Program-made: the position numbers and the translations under genes
Part shown: positions 63,714 to 64,000 of the stretch, in pieces
Numbering within the stretch: the stretch's first letter is position 1
Layout of the letters: each line of letters begins with the position of its first letter
The notes under the pieces: generated by a model
What the model saw: only the letters and a program-made list of their open reading frames with translations
What the model was told of the DNA's origin: nothing
The model's database searches: none
Assembly (NCBI GenBank): GCA_018398765.1
Contig: JAHBMJ010005467.1
Span: forward strand, 1 to 64,000
Length of the DNA stretch: 64,000 nt
Origin: Chromera velia
Taxonomy: Eukaryota > Sar > Chromeraceae
Direction: 5' to 3'

Positions 63714-64000
63714 CTGCAGTAGCAGAGGGGAGCTGACATCAACAAAGGGCGTGAGTTGTCTTTCAAACTCTCTGTCGTCAACAGCTCTACGATCACCAGT
63801 GCCCAACCCCAAAGCCTGATTGATTGCTCTGCCGCAATACCCCTGCTCCGGCACAGGTCGGAGGCCCCCGCTGTTATCGTTAGCTCGGTCAGCTGCATCT
63901 CCAATGCCGTTGTCATTCGTTAGACGGTCTCTGCTGCAGTACCTTGCCCCCTCTTCCTCCTGACCTCTCGCCCTCGCATACCGTCGGCACGCCTCAGCGC

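Overview
This window looks like nuclear DNA of an intron-rich protist. My best guess is a photosynthetic alveolate such as the chromerid Chromera velia, at moderate confidence and from gene style alone: roughly balanced base composition, very many short exons, GT-AG introns with gtcagt/gtgagt donors, abundant microsatellites, a starch-binding protein, and a secreted helical-repeat family I associate with ciliates and oomycetes. No tRNA, rRNA, CRISPR array or bacterial-style operon was seen.

Layout: 0.46-1.0 kb holds a decayed LTR-retroelement gag remnant. 1.1-6.9 kb is non-coding apart from a tRNA-like Pol III module and an ATTC satellite. 6.9-20.2 kb (minus) is a 33-exon WDR44-type WD40 gene whose exon phases join throughout. 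21.1-24.7 kb holds a MITE-like element and a complete-looking non-autonomous LTR element. 27.2-28.9 kb (minus) is a three-exon gene for a CBM20 starch-binding protein. 31.2-37 kb (plus) is a decaying MAPK-like kinase gene. 41.0-50.9 kb (minus) is a 25-exon gene for a secreted, internally duplicated helical protein. Divergent from it, 51.6-54.5 kb (plus) is a two-exon gene for a very diverged EF1A/eRF3/HBS1-type GTPase. 55.3-61.6 kb is a retroelement with terminal direct repeats and a QGSP/YIDD reverse transcriptase. The right end is AT-rich, with one putative exon near 63.6 kb.

The intact genes belong to separate housekeeping jobs: membrane traffic (WDR44), storage glucan (CBM20), secretion (helical family) and translation-type GTPase. 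They share one striking trait. Microsatellites sit exactly at intron ends: GTCA repeats begin at 5' splice sites, and TG repeats run up to 3' splice-site AGs. Exon models were built by hand from splice signals and phase continuity, with no transcript or database evidence.
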